Of a stretch of DNA of 64,000 bases, positions 18,848-28,125 are shown in pieces. Each line of letters starts with the position of its first letter. Within the stretch, counting starts at the first letter, position 1. This stretch comes from UBA7330 sp965243485 (GTDB taxonomy: Bacteria > Bacteroidota > Bacteroidia > Cytophagales > Cyclobacteriaceae): assembly GCA_965243485.1 (NCBI GenBank), contig CBDEVP010000001.1, positions 5,394,001 through 5,458,000 on the forward strand, in the 5' to 3' direction. The notes beneath the pieces were generated by a model that was not told the origin of the DNA, did no database searches, and saw only the letters and a program-made list of their open reading frames with translations. The position numbers were made by a program, and so were the translations under genes.

Positions 18848-20332
18848 TCACAAATTCTCCACCGGATACTCCACCACCTCCCCTGTGATTTTATCGGTGG
18901 GCATCTTTGCTTTGGTGGCCTTCAAATGTCTGGTAAGTATCTCAGCAAGCTCCCTCAACTTCTCCGGGTGAGTTTCTGAAAGGTCTGATTGCTCGCTGAT
19001 ATCTTCCCCGAGATTAAACAGCTCTATTTTCCTGTCGGTGTGGTGGTAGATCAATTTCCAATCTCCTTTTCTGACAGAGCTGTAAGGGGGCTGATCATAA
19101 GTATTGGGGAAGTGCCAGAAAATCGGACGATCTGCCGGATACTCCCCTTTGCCAGTCAGTAAAGGCAAAAAGCTGATGCCATCTATACTATTTTTGGCTT
19201 CATCCTCCAGGCCCGCTAATTCTAAAAAGGAAGGGAAAATATCCTCAATGATCACATACTGATCCTCGATTGTCTCAGGTTTGGTAGTACCTGACCACTT
19301 TACTAACATAGGCACCCGTGTGCCTCCTTCATAGGAGGTAATCTTGTGGCCTCTAAGAGGCAGGTTTCGGGCTGCCTGTTTGGGTGCGCCATTATCAGAC
19401 ATAAACACAATGACCGTATTTTCATCTACACCAAGCCTTTTCAAATTTGCTCGGATATCTCCCAGCGATTTATCCATCCCTTCCAGCATGGAAGCATAAG
19501 TAGCATCAAATTCGCTCAGTCCTGCATCAATATATTTTTGATAAAACCGGTCATCTTTTTGCCAGGGCGCATGAATGGCGTAATGAGACATGTACAGGTA
19601 AAATGGCTTCCCCTCCTCAACGGCCTGGTTGATAGCTTCATTGGCTTCGATCGTAAGAACCTCTGTCAGGTACTGGTCTGATCCATGGTATTTTTCTAAC
19701 CCGGGCACATCCCAGATATTGCTGCCGGGTGATTGCGGGTTCTGACTGAAATTATTTTTGGCATAATAGCTTGCCGGCGCACCGGCGGCATGACCAGCAA
19801 TATTCACGTCAAATCCAAGATTCAAAGGGTCTTCCCCAGGGGTGCCTTCCGCACCAAAATGCGCTTTACCAACATGGATCGTTTTATAACCGGCTTTCTT
19901 CAGCAATTGAGGCAATGTAGGCGCATGGACTGTACCTGGTTGATTGGGTTCTGGACTCAGCCCATTGAGATTCCAGTCAGCTGACTGGATCTTTTCATTT
20001 GGCTGATCCGGGGAGATATTCTTTCTTAGCGTCCAGTTGGTAACCATATGTCTCGCGGCGTTCATTCCGGTCATCAGACTTATTCTTGATGGTGAACAAA
20101 CAGCACTGGCGTAAGCCTGGGTGAATTTCACTCCTTCTTTGGCCAGCTGTTCCATATGGGGAGTGTGATATTGCCTGTTAAGCCGGGTGACTTCCGTATG
20201 AAAGGGAACAGAGGTATCCTGCCAGCCCATGTCATCCACAAAGAAAAACACGATGTTGGGTTTGGACTGTTTTTGAAAAGTACAACTACCTAAAACTGCA
20301 ATACAAAGTATAAGTACTATTAATTTCCTCAT
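18848..20332 (-). CDS. S1 family sulfatase, lipoprotein
   Basis: This 494-residue protein has a lipobox (VLGSC, Cys17). The metal-binding VFFFVDDMGWQD motif is near residue 30 and the formylglycine site is CSPSR with Cys79. A later VIVFMSDNGAP supplies further metal ligands. Cys79 must be converted to formylglycine by an enzyme not in this window. It should remove a sulfate ester from an oligosaccharide in the periplasm; the sulfated sugar cannot be told from sequence. It is the last gene of the long run that begins at GH29 (31798); the next gene is the sigma factor 132 bp further on. Confidence 0.95.
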   Translation of the reverse strand: MRKLIVLILCIAVLGSCTFQKQSKPNIVFFFVDDMGWQDTSVPFHTEVTRLNRQYHTPHMEQLAKEGVKFTQAYASAVCSPSRISLMTGMNAARHMVTNWTLRKNISPDQPNEKIQSADWNLNGLSPEPNQPGTVHAPTLPQLLKKAGYKTIHVGKAHFGAEGTPGEDPLNLGFDVNIAGHAAGAPASYYAKNNFSQNPQSPGSNIWDVPGLEKYHGSDQYLTEVLTIEANEAINQAVEEGKPFYLYMSHYAIHAPWQKDDRFYQKYIDAGLSEFDATYASMLEGMDKSLGDIRANLKRLGVDENTVIVFMSDNGAPKQAARNLPLRGHKITSYEGGTRVPMLVKWSGTTKPETIEDQYVIIEDIFPSFLELAGLEDEAKNSIDGISFLPLLTGKGEYPADRPIFWHFPNTYDQPPYSSVRKGDWKLIYHHTDRKIELFNLGEDISEQSDLSETHPEKLRELAEILTRHLKATKAKMPTDKITGEVVEYPVENL

Positions 20333-20367
20333 TGATGGGTCCTGGTTTTTAGTATGGTATCTTTATT

Positions 20368-21372
20368 TCAGTCAATTTGCTCTACAGAGTATCTGATCAG
20401 GTAAGAATCGTCCCCGTTAAGCACCAGTGAAATTCCCCATTTCAGACCTTCACCTTTTATAGAAGGGTCGGTCAGGTCCTGCCTGAAAACGCCCGGTGCG
20501 ATCGGGCGATTTTGTACCTTCAGGTTGAGCTTGTCGGAAATGAAGTCTACTCCATCAGGAGCATATTCGAATGTATTACTTAATGAGGCCAGTGCACCAA
20601 TTCCTGTTCCCTGCTGCCAGAGCATCACTTCATGACTACCGGATAATATCGGGTTATCGAATTTTGTAAAAGGCCCTTCCGGATATTTAGAGAAAGCGAC
20701 TCCCATTTGGGTGTGTACGGGACCTCCGCTGCCATGGCTTCTGCCTCTGCCTTTGTGATAAAGCCAGTACAAGCCATTTCGATATAGCAGCACTGCATCA
20801 TCCACCCGATAGCTGTCAAATTTTTCCGGTTCAACACTTACTTTGAGAATGGGATCATCGCTGACCCTCATAAATGGTCCATTGGGAGAATCCGATACTG
20901 CTACACCTATAGCGGTGATATCTGTTACGTTGTTATTCTCAAATTCACCCTTTTCATTTCCTGGCGTGGGTTTCACACCTGTGTAGTAGAGGTAATACAT
21001 TCCATATGCATAAAGGATATTGGGCGTGAATGTGGCCTGTGAGTCGAATGCTCCTTCATTCCCGACTCCTAAAATTTCACCCTGCTCCTTCCAGGTATAT
21101 CCTTCATCGGTTGAAGTGGCATACCAGAGTGTGCCCCAGTAGCCCGGCGCACGACCATATATTTTAGTGTAATATACATAATAAGTGTTACCCACTTTGA
21201 TGATGTCGCTGGGATCGCGACGTGTGCATCCCTTTTCATACCCGATACCTGTGATGGAGTCATATTTGAACTGTAGCCGGGACAACTCTTTTTCTACAGA
21301 TTCAATATCCTGACCGAAAGTGATCAATGGTGTGATAAGGCAGACAAACAAAAAATAACATACTCCCTTCAT
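20368..21372 (-). CDS. GH117/GH43-like five-bladed beta-propeller glycosidase
   Basis: The 334-residue protein has a signal peptide (to about residue 20, TFGQ). A propeller core begins with CTRRDPSDIIKVGNTYYVYYT (Asp53 a candidate catalytic base). EGAFDSQATFTPNIL lies near residue 107 and a RVDDAVLLYRNGLYWLYHKG blade lies in the middle. These fit clan GH-J-like/GH117 or GH43-type enzymes. GH117 members are known as exo-acting 3,6-anhydro-L-galactosidases, but no agarase or carrageenase is nearby, so another alpha-L-linked sugar is as likely. It is 7 bp from an SGNH esterase gene and 35 bp from a sulfatase gene, so it acts on a substituted glycan. Confidence 0.75.
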   Translation of the reverse strand: MKGVCYFLFVCLITPLITFGQDIESVEKELSRLQFKYDSITGIGYEKGCTRRDPSDIIKVGNTYYVYYTKIYGRAPGYWGTLWYATSTDEGYTWKEQGEILGVGNEGAFDSQATFTPNILYAYGMYYLYYTGVKPTPGNEKGEFENNNVTDITAIGVAVSDSPNGPFMRVSDDPILKVSVEPEKFDSYRVDDAVLLYRNGLYWLYHKGRGRSHGSGGPVHTQMGVAFSKYPEGPFTKFDNPILSGSHEVMLWQQGTGIGALASLSNTFEYAPDGVDFISDKLNLKVQNRPIAPGVFRQDLTDPSIKGEGLKWGISLVLNGDDSYLIRYSVEQID

Positions 21373-21379
21373 ATTTTAC

Positions 21380-22072
21380 CTATTTTAATTCTTTAAAGAT
21401 CAATTCAGCAATGGCCAGATATCCGTCCCTGTTAGGATGTACACCGTCCTTTTCAGTAAATAACCCAGGCTTGTGGTCCAATGGTGTGTTAAGGTCAATG
21501 AAGTTTACTTCTTTTTCCCTGGCAACCTTTTTCACAATCTCACTAATATACCGGAGCCTTGGCTTCCTTATTGTCAGTCCCGCTATTCTGGCACTGTCAA
21601 GCCCAGGAGTCTCGATAACCATTGGTGAGGGAGCACAAATCCATATTTCAGGATGAGATAATGTCATTCTCAAAGTGTCAACCAGGTCTTTGTAGTCTTG
21701 CTCAAACTCATCCTTATATTCCCAGCATTTCCGGTCCCCACAGGTCCCCATGCCGCAGGTATCATTGGTGCCCAGGCTGATCACCACGATATCAGGATTC
21801 ATTTCGATGATCTTTGGCAACTCATTCCATACCGTTGGCACACCTTTTCGAATAAGCGTACAGCTACCGACACCAAAATTATTTACCGCATATTTCTTTC
21901 CCAGAAGTCGCTGTAGCTGTGCGGGATATGAATGAGCAGACCGATCTTCCAGCCTTGCTCCGTAGGTGATGCTGTCGCCGACACAGGCTACCTTGATCTT
22001 TGTCTTTTCACCATTGATTTGAACTGCAAGTAGTACAAGGAGAAAAGAGAATAAGATTTTCAGCATGGTCAT
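21380..22072 (-). CDS. SGNH/GDSL carbohydrate esterase
   Basis: I place the start at the ATG at 22072, which gives a signal peptide directly (MTMLKILFSFLLVLLAVQ) and 230 residues; the frame extends to 22105 but would overlap GH95 by 4 bp and bury the signal. Block I is GDSIT with Ser34, block III is ISLGTNDT, and the catalytic Asp/His pair is in DGVHPNRDGY near the C-terminus. The family removes acyl groups, commonly acetyl, from sugars or polysaccharides. It sits between GH95 and the GH117-like gene and is likely to unmask their substrates. Confidence 0.88.
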   Translation of the reverse strand: MTMLKILFSFLLVLLAVQINGEKTKIKVACVGDSITYGARLEDRSAHSYPAQLQRLLGKKYAVNNFGVGSCTLIRKGVPTVWNELPKIIEMNPDIVVISLGTNDTCGMGTCGDRKCWEYKDEFEQDYKDLVDTLRMTLSHPEIWICAPSPMVIETPGLDSARIAGLTIRKPRLRYISEIVKKVAREKEVNFIDLNTPLDHKPGLFTEKDGVHPNRDGYLAIAELIFKELK

Positions 22073-22101
22073 TTTATTTATTTCAATAATTTCCAAATGC
22101 A

Positions 22102-24399
22102 TCAATTGCTCATGTTTTCTAAACTGATTATTTCACCCGGACTTGATTTGATGATGATGATCTCATCATTTATTTCATATTCAGCAGAGCATTCAAATTC
22201 AGTATTTCCAAAAGGGTTTTTCAGTTTCAGTATACCGCCTTTTTCCGCCTTCACTTCCACAGTTGCTACCTGTCCTTTTCCCCTTTTTGCCGAGATCAAG
22301 AAAGCACCTTCTGCCCTTAACTGATCGAAGCTTGCATCTTTCCATGATGGAGGAATAGCCGGAAAAACATGTATCACCCCTGTGTGACTCTGGATCAACA
22401 TTTCCTGTAAGGCTGAAGCAAAGGCGAAATTTCCCTCAAGCGTAAACGGCCTGTAAGTGAACTTTGACAGACCTGTCCCGGACTGGTCTCCATTTACGTG
22501 GAAGCTATTCGGCAGGCAAAAACTCGTGGCAAACTGCTCCAGGTATTTTGCTGCTCCCGGTCCGTCAAAAGCACGTGCCTTCAATCCCCCCATCCAGGCG
22601 AATGAATATCCTGTCCACCAGTCGGCACCTAACTCCTCCATATTTTTGATGGTATTTTCAATGATCGTCTGATCCGCCTCACCTTTTGAAAAATCAACAA
22701 TTCCCAGCGGGTGATAGCCTACCTGATGAGAAAAATGACGATGTGATTCATTCAGTGGATGCCCGGGAGCTATCAATAATCCTGTTTCTTCATCAACTGC
22801 CAGTGGAGGCCATTTATCCAGAATTACGTTCCAATTTTGTGCATCATCCTTCAGGTTGAGTTCCGTTGCAAGTTCCAAAGCTTTTTCAAAGGTCCACCGG
22901 ATCAAAGCGAGGTCGAAATTGGTGGTCTCGCCAAACCAGGCCTCTTTGCTGTTGTTGTGTATCTCCGGGCTGGAACTGATGGGTAATTTGTACAGTCCGT
23001 CTTCTCCAATTACCGAAATATCATTCAAATAAATGGCCACATCCCGGATCCATGGGTAAGCTTTTTGCTCCAGGAATTCACGGTCCATACTGTATCTCCA
23101 ATGAAGGTAAAAATGGTGTCCGAGCCAGGCAGATACCGTGGGGCCAAAAGAATATTGAATCCATCCGCCCATTGGGTCACCTGTGAGTGTTGTCACCCCG
23201 GGAACATTGAGACCTTCGGTCTCATAATAATCCTCCGTGTATTTCTCAAAGGTGTCTTTGTATTTCCACAGCCAGTTCAAAAAGCCAACTTCCCGCTCCA
23301 GGTGATTACCCGAATAGGCCGGCCAGTAGCTCAATTGGGTATTCAGGTCGTGGTGAAAATCTCCTTTCCATGGAGGTAGCTTGCCATTGTCTGCAGTCCA
23401 AACCGCCTGTAAAGAAATCGGAGGAGCCCCAACCCTGGCGGCCGAACCAAATTTGTACTGTTCCAGGGTCCATTGTTTTTGCAGGAGGCTATTAGGTACG
23501 TGGATGGAAGATTTACTCCAGAAATCCTTCCACCAATCCACATGAGACTGGTAAGCTTCGCCGATTCCATTCGAGATGCTTTTGGAAACTACTTCTTTTG
23601 CTGAAGGCGTCTTTTCCCATCCGGGAAATTCTGAACTGATACTCCAGCAGCCTTCTAATGTGCTGCCTTCATATGTTTCTTCCACATGTACCTGGTACTT
23701 AAATCCCCCCCAACCTTCCTGGTTGTAGGTAATAGAATTTGGCCCTTTGTCAATATTGCCCTGAGCGTATCCCAGCCTTCTCAAATCCTGACCTGTCACG
23801 GGATTCTCCACTGCACTTTCTCCTTCCAAGACATATGGCGGCGAGCTGATCAAATAAGGTAATGGATCTTCCAGTCCTTCAAACCGAAACCATCCGGTCG
23901 GCTCAGTGGCATGAACGAAGGTCAGGAGTCTTATTCCATTCTTCCATTTCACCTCACAAACTGCTTCCGCAACATATAAATGAACTGATAACACCTCTCC
24001 CAATTCCGACACATCAAATTCCAGTGCTGCCCCAGGAATTTTGGAAGGAGCAGGGCTATTGTCGTATGGAACATCAAAATTTTGCTGAACCGGCCTGTAG
24101 TCATCTTTTTTCCATTGCTTATACACCCAGTCAAACCTCCACTCCGGGGTTTTGAGGTTTGCCATTTGACGCAGATCCCACAGGTCGGACCTGTCAAGTG
24201 AAAACCTCAGCTTTCCATCCTTTTGCCATATCAGCGCTCCAAGCATGCCATTGCCAAGTGGTATCGCTTCGTCCCAGACCTTCGATAATTCATTAAAATG
24301 TAAGTCATTGGGCGATTGTTCTAAACCTGCAATGGGAGCTTTCTCAGTACATCCAATGCTGGTAAGAACTAGTACCAGAATAATTAATCTATAAAACAT
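22102..24399 (-). CDS. GH95-family glycoside hydrolase (alpha-L-fucosidase/alpha-L-galactosidase type)
   Basis: The 765-residue lipoprotein (lipobox SIGC, Cys17) starts with the family beta-sandwich (WDEAIPLGNGMLGALIW). An (alpha/alpha)6 barrel follows, containing DLNTQLSYWPAYSGNHLE and ISSSPEIHNN; the Asn and the Glu in these are in the positions used for catalysis in GH95. GH95 enzymes invert alpha-1,2-linked L-fucose or L-galactose, and some plant-glycan members prefer L-galactose. Together with the two GH29 genes upstream it suggests a fucosylated substrate. It begins 31 bp after the fused esterase gene. Confidence 0.9.
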   Translation of the reverse strand: MFYRLIILVLVLTSIGCTEKAPIAGLEQSPNDLHFNELSKVWDEAIPLGNGMLGALIWQKDGKLRFSLDRSDLWDLRQMANLKTPEWRFDWVYKQWKKDDYRPVQQNFDVPYDNSPAPSKIPGAALEFDVSELGEVLSVHLYVAEAVCEVKWKNGIRLLTFVHATEPTGWFRFEGLEDPLPYLISSPPYVLEGESAVENPVTGQDLRRLGYAQGNIDKGPNSITYNQEGWGGFKYQVHVEETYEGSTLEGCWSISSEFPGWEKTPSAKEVVSKSISNGIGEAYQSHVDWWKDFWSKSSIHVPNSLLQKQWTLEQYKFGSAARVGAPPISLQAVWTADNGKLPPWKGDFHHDLNTQLSYWPAYSGNHLEREVGFLNWLWKYKDTFEKYTEDYYETEGLNVPGVTTLTGDPMGGWIQYSFGPTVSAWLGHHFYLHWRYSMDREFLEQKAYPWIRDVAIYLNDISVIGEDGLYKLPISSSPEIHNNSKEAWFGETTNFDLALIRWTFEKALELATELNLKDDAQNWNVILDKWPPLAVDEETGLLIAPGHPLNESHRHFSHQVGYHPLGIVDFSKGEADQTIIENTIKNMEELGADWWTGYSFAWMGGLKARAFDGPGAAKYLEQFATSFCLPNSFHVNGDQSGTGLSKFTYRPFTLEGNFAFASALQEMLIQSHTGVIHVFPAIPPSWKDASFDQLRAEGAFLISAKRGKGQVATVEVKAEKGGILKLKNPFGNTEFECSAEYEINDEIIIIKSSPGEIISLENMSN

Positions 24400-24430
24400 C
24401 TCGGCCCTTTAATTTCGGTTATCTTATTGT

Positions 24431-26431
24431 TCAATCCTTATTGACAAACACATACCTGATCCTGCAGGCGTGTCCGGCACTTTGCTCATTTTTGTCATCG
24501 CTTATCTTTATTTCCAGCTTATGCTCACCGGGAGACAATCCTGTCGCCAGGGTGTAATACCAGGGTAAGTGCAGTCCTTTACTCCATCGTGTAAACAGGT
24601 CCTGCTTTTTCCACACACCTTTATCGATCCTATATTCAATAATGCCGGCATCCGGTCCGGCAGCCACAGCAATCCCAACTGCATTTCCTTCAAACCAGAG
24701 ACTTATTTTACTCCCTGGTGTTTCACTTACCAGCATTGGTACACCCGTATAATTGGCCCGGGTTCCCGCCCCGTCTTCCGGTTTCCATGAAGGGTCAAAT
24801 TTCCACCCTTTGGATGGTTTGACTGTCGATGCTTCGATCAGTGCTCCACGGTCGTAACAGTCCGGATCCAGTTTTTCAGGCATTGCACGGGCAGTGATCT
24901 TGTCATCCGGATCGATATGACCTGCATAGGCATTCTCCAGAAGCCGGATCATCGAATGCGCATAAATACCCTGACCAAAGGGCGAAGGATGAAGATTTTT
25001 AAAATCATCTTCCCAGGTGAACTCGCTGTGATCTATTCTGTCTGTCACTTCTTTCGCTAGATTGATCGTTGGTATATCATAGTGACCAGCCACTTTGTTA
25101 TGGTTGACGATCACTTCCGGCGTACGGCCTTCACGGTAATCCCGCATTTTACCGGGATCCACGAAATGCATCATGACGATATCAGCAGCGGGATTGGCAT
25201 ATCTCAAATGTCGGACAATCCCTTCCATAGCCCGGATTTGTTCTTTAGCTGTTCTTCCGTTTGTGTCATCATTCACAGCAGCTTCTACGAAAAGCAGGTC
25301 AATCTTGCCTTTGGATAATACGTCTCGTTCCAATCGGAAAGCTGAAGGCGTGGATCCCATGGATGGAATGCCAGCGGCAATAAATTCAAATTCGGTTTCG
25401 GGGAATCTTTGTTGAAAGTAAGCCATCAGGCTATCCCTCCAGCCCCCATTGTAGGTGATTGAACCTCCTAAAAATGCGATCCTACCGGTTTTTTCTCTTT
25501 CAAACCAGATTTTGCTGTTTTGCAGTCCACCAGCCATTTGGTGATAATTGGCAGCATCCAAGGGTAAATTCTGAAGTGAATGATATTTAATGAAGTCTGC
25601 CACATACCGTGGCGTTTCAATATCAAAATGATGCCCTTCCAGCTTTTGTTGGCCTTCGGTGCATGGTACTACAGTCGCCATGCCGCCAAGCCTGATGTAT
25701 CGATTGACCAACACGTACGTATTCTCTTCAGGAGGGACAATCTTATCCTGCAAACCAATCATGTGCATGATCGGAATTTTTGCTTTGGCCAAAGGCATCA
25801 GGTTATCGATCGGATTGTCCTGATAGGCCATTGCTTCCTCATCAGATGTGAATCCATATTCCGCTTTCAATCTTTCCCAATCCTGGTTGCTTCGTTTGCC
25901 GTTTGTACCCATCGGCCAGCTTTTGAAGTCGCAGACCGGAGCTTCCGCATAGATGCAATGAACTTTTTCGGGGTTCTTTTTTGCCCAGTTATAGACAAAC
26001 AATCCTCCCCTACTCACACCCATCAAGGCTACTTTCCTGTCCAGATTATAATGTCTTGTGACGTGTGCGTACATGTCGTCCCATGCTTGTACCGCCTTAG
26101 GACTGCCATATTGATTGTTGGTATTGATGTATGCCAGGTGAAATCCCTCCGCTACCAAAATGCTGTCCGCCTCCGTATGCCACCCGGGAAATCGCGCTCT
26201 CCAGATCCACGGATTGCCGGGGAGCGCCTTGTCCGGGAAGATTAGCCATGCATTTTTACCTGCTAAACTGAAATCAAATCTTTTGAAACCTTTCCATTCT
26301 GATTCTGTGACCTCGCTGCTGGACCCATCCTGAGCGATAAGCTTTCCTTGTGTAAGAAAGTGAAAAATGAATATCAGGGAAACAATCCTGATAAGATTCA
26401 GGATCCTAGTTACTCTGCTCCGAAGTCTCAT
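24431..26431 (-). CDS. Fusion of alpha/beta-hydrolase and SGNH esterase with C-terminal beta-sandwich
   Basis: The frame is open to 26563, but that GTG start would overlap the upstream mutarotase gene; the ATG at 26431 gives a signal-anchor sequence (VTRILNLIRIVSLIFIFHFLT) and 666 residues. Residues about 45-290 form an alpha/beta-hydrolase with GVSRGG (nucleophile Ser140), QDKIVPP and GHHFD. Residues about 310-500 form an SGNH domain with FLGGSIT (Ser324), AAVNDDTNG and NLHPSPFGQ. The rest (about 515-666) looks like a beta-sandwich with KISLWFEGNAVGI. Both esterase active sites appear intact, so it may remove two kinds of acyl group from one glycan. The substrate is unknown. Confidence 0.82.
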   Translation of the reverse strand: MRLRSRVTRILNLIRIVSLIFIFHFLTQGKLIAQDGSSSEVTESEWKGFKRFDFSLAGKNAWLIFPDKALPGNPWIWRARFPGWHTEADSILVAEGFHLAYINTNNQYGSPKAVQAWDDMYAHVTRHYNLDRKVALMGVSRGGLFVYNWAKKNPEKVHCIYAEAPVCDFKSWPMGTNGKRSNQDWERLKAEYGFTSDEEAMAYQDNPIDNLMPLAKAKIPIMHMIGLQDKIVPPEENTYVLVNRYIRLGGMATVVPCTEGQQKLEGHHFDIETPRYVADFIKYHSLQNLPLDAANYHQMAGGLQNSKIWFEREKTGRIAFLGGSITYNGGWRDSLMAYFQQRFPETEFEFIAAGIPSMGSTPSAFRLERDVLSKGKIDLLFVEAAVNDDTNGRTAKEQIRAMEGIVRHLRYANPAADIVMMHFVDPGKMRDYREGRTPEVIVNHNKVAGHYDIPTINLAKEVTDRIDHSEFTWEDDFKNLHPSPFGQGIYAHSMIRLLENAYAGHIDPDDKITARAMPEKLDPDCYDRGALIEASTVKPSKGWKFDPSWKPEDGAGTRANYTGVPMLVSETPGSKISLWFEGNAVGIAVAAGPDAGIIEYRIDKGVWKKQDLFTRWSKGLHLPWYYTLATGLSPGEHKLEIKISDDKNEQSAGHACRIRYVFVNKD

Positions 26432-26462
26432 GAGATATAATTTTTCATTTCTATCAACTGAT

Positions 26463-26924
26463 CTAATCCTGGTGAAAAACCTCCTCCATACTCGCCCACC
26501 ATTCTCCCTCTTTTCTGGTTTCCATTGGAATCTGACAGGGATCCGTTTCTTTCCACCATTCACGGGTCACAGAATCTTCCGCCATCTTCTTCATGTCCGC
26601 TTCAAAATCATCTCCTACATATTCAAAATAACTGAAGAGGTAATCATCTTTCAGGTAGATGGAATAATTCCGGATGTTGCTCTCAGTGATTTGCTTCTGA
26701 ACCTCAGGCCACGGATTGGCATGCAATTCTTTATACCGCCCGATCATATCGGGTTTTATTTTGATCACAGATCCAAACCTCCGGACCTTTTGGGTGGGCT
26801 CAGTATTGGTATCGCGTTCCTTGTTTTCCTGAATGGATTGGATACAGGCAGTAAAACCGAGTATCATCAATATTAGATAGCATACCTGCTTACAAATTCG
26901 TAATTCTATTTTTGTTATTTTCAT
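26463..26924 (-). CDS. RhaM-like L-rhamnose/L-fucose mutarotase, predicted lipoprotein
   Basis: The 153-residue protein contains a RhaM-type domain (about 46-153) with KPDMIGRYKELHANPWPEV, NIRNYSIYLKDDYLFSYFEY and EWWKETDPCQIPM. Unlike the 104-residue RhaM at 5210-5524, it has an N-terminal extension with a hydrophobic stretch and lipobox-like GFTAC (Cys27), so it is predicted to be exported and lipid-anchored. It would then interconvert anomers of free 6-deoxy sugar in the periplasm. Neighbours are GH29, GH95 and an L-fuconolactonase-like gene, so fucose is a reasonable substrate. The lipobox (F-T-A-C) is not perfect. Confidence 0.82.
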   Translation of the reverse strand: MKITKIELRICKQVCYLILMILGFTACIQSIQENKERDTNTEPTQKVRRFGSVIKIKPDMIGRYKELHANPWPEVQKQITESNIRNYSIYLKDDYLFSYFEYVGDDFEADMKKMAEDSVTREWWKETDPCQIPMETRKEGEWWASMEEVFHQD

Positions 26925-26966
26925 GATCAGTCAAGAGTATTTTAAATTTGGAATCGTAAGTTTTAC

Positions 26967-27815
26967 TCATAATCTGTAGAAACGTATGGCATTGTCGTGG
27001 TAAAAGTCCATTTGATCCTGTTCACTCCAGTCGCTTGTCCATTCACTTACAAATTTGAACCAGTCGTGATAGCTTCCCGCCAGCGTGCAAACCGGCCAGT
27101 CGCCCCCATATAAAATGCGTTTATTACCGAAGCATTCAACCACATGATCTACGTATGGGATTAGATCCTCTTTCTTCCAATGCTCAATATCAGCTTCTGT
27201 CAGGAGCCCTGAAATTTTACAATAAACATGCTCATATTGGGAGAGCCGGCGCAGATCCTTTCTCCACTGATCTATTTCGCCCGCTTTGATGCCCGGCTTT
27301 CCGCAATGATCCAATACCAGCGGTTTTTCGGGGACAGCATCGACAAGCTGAATACATTCTTCCAACTGATCATGGGTAATACACAATTCAAAATGCAGAT
27401 CTAAATCCAGTACCTTCTTAACACCCGCTATGAATGCTGGTTGGGTAGCAAATCCGGGTTCATTGAACTGGATGTTATGACGGATGCCTCTCACCATTTT
27501 ATGAGCTGAAAGCTTTTTAAGGTTAGCGTCGATGTGATCCGCATCGGTAAGATCAGCAAAAGCTACAATGGCCCGGATACGGTCATCTTTTTTTGCCATT
27601 TCCTCTACCCATTTCACCTCCTCTTCATTGGAATCAGGATGACAATTAACTTCAACAAATACCATTTTATCAACGTCGATTCCCTGAGTGGCCTGCTGAT
27701 AATCTGATAGTAAGAAGGGTCGATTCAAAGCCTCTACCGATTTGATCCAGTCATATCGTAATCTGGTTGGATCTAAAAAATGCACATGGGTGTCAATTAT
27801 GGGCGTAGTTTTCAT
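26967..27815 (-). CDS. Amidohydrolase family protein, L-fuconolactonase-like
   Basis: The start is the ATG at 27815 (the frame extends to 27905, but the extra residues lie inside the preceding gene and resemble nothing). The 282-residue protein has the COG3618 layout: IIDTHVHFLDP (metal-binding His-x-His, residues 8-10), LVLDHCGKPG in the middle and LYGGDWPVC near the C-terminus. There is no signal peptide. Relatives hydrolyse lactones such as L-fucono-1,5-lactone in non-phosphorylating sugar oxidation. The matching sugar dehydrogenase is not in the window, and the gene follows a truncated RraA-like gene by 4 bp. Confidence 0.87.
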   Translation of the reverse strand: MKTTPIIDTHVHFLDPTRLRYDWIKSVEALNRPFLLSDYQQATQGIDVDKMVFVEVNCHPDSNEEEVKWVEEMAKKDDRIRAIVAFADLTDADHIDANLKKLSAHKMVRGIRHNIQFNEPGFATQPAFIAGVKKVLDLDLHFELCITHDQLEECIQLVDAVPEKPLVLDHCGKPGIKAGEIDQWRKDLRRLSQYEHVYCKISGLLTEADIEHWKKEDLIPYVDHVVECFGNKRILYGGDWPVCTLAGSYHDWFKFVSEWTSDWSEQDQMDFYHDNAIRFYRL

Positions 27816-27819
27816 TGTT

Positions 27820-28065
27820 TTATACTTCAGTGAACATTCTAAAATTTTCCATATTCCAAATAGGCAATCTTTCATGAGGATCCAGCTTCTCATTAAACCG
27901 ACCATTTACTGTGTAGACAGGTCCAGCCAGTTTGATTTCAGGGTTTATTGGATGGATGGTATATGGCAATGTTTGATCAGGCAAACCCATGGCACGGAGA
28001 ACGTCGTATACTGCTCCGGAATAACACTTTTCTAACCGATCGCTTAAGGAGGTTTGAGCATTCAT
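27820..28065 (-). pseudogene. Truncated RraA/HMG-aldolase-like gene
   Basis: The 81-codon frame (ATG at 28065, TAA at 27820-27822) matches only the N-terminal third of the RraA-like/4-hydroxy-4-methyl-2-oxoglutarate aldolase family. It reads LSDRLEKCYSGAVYDVLRAMG, then LPDQTLPYTIHPINPEIKLAGPVYTVNG. Family members are about 200-240 residues. The text stops after HERLPIWNMENFRMFTEV, so the part holding the active site is gone, and the next gene starts 4 bp later with no room for a frameshifted remainder. I read this as a deletion remnant; an unusual short functional protein cannot be excluded. Confidence 0.75.
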
Positions 28066-28125
28066 GTCGATTCGCTTGATTTAGCCATTCAATTTATCCG
28101 TTTCTCTTCTATTCACTGCAAAAAG

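Noticed and set aside
25580..26245. 221-codon plus-strand frame
   Set aside because: Antisense to the fused esterase; no recognisable family.
26432..26563. Longer GTG-started form of the fused esterase
   Set aside because: It would lie inside the exported mutarotase gene and would precede the signal anchor with a very basic stretch; the ATG at 26431 fits both spacing and signal.
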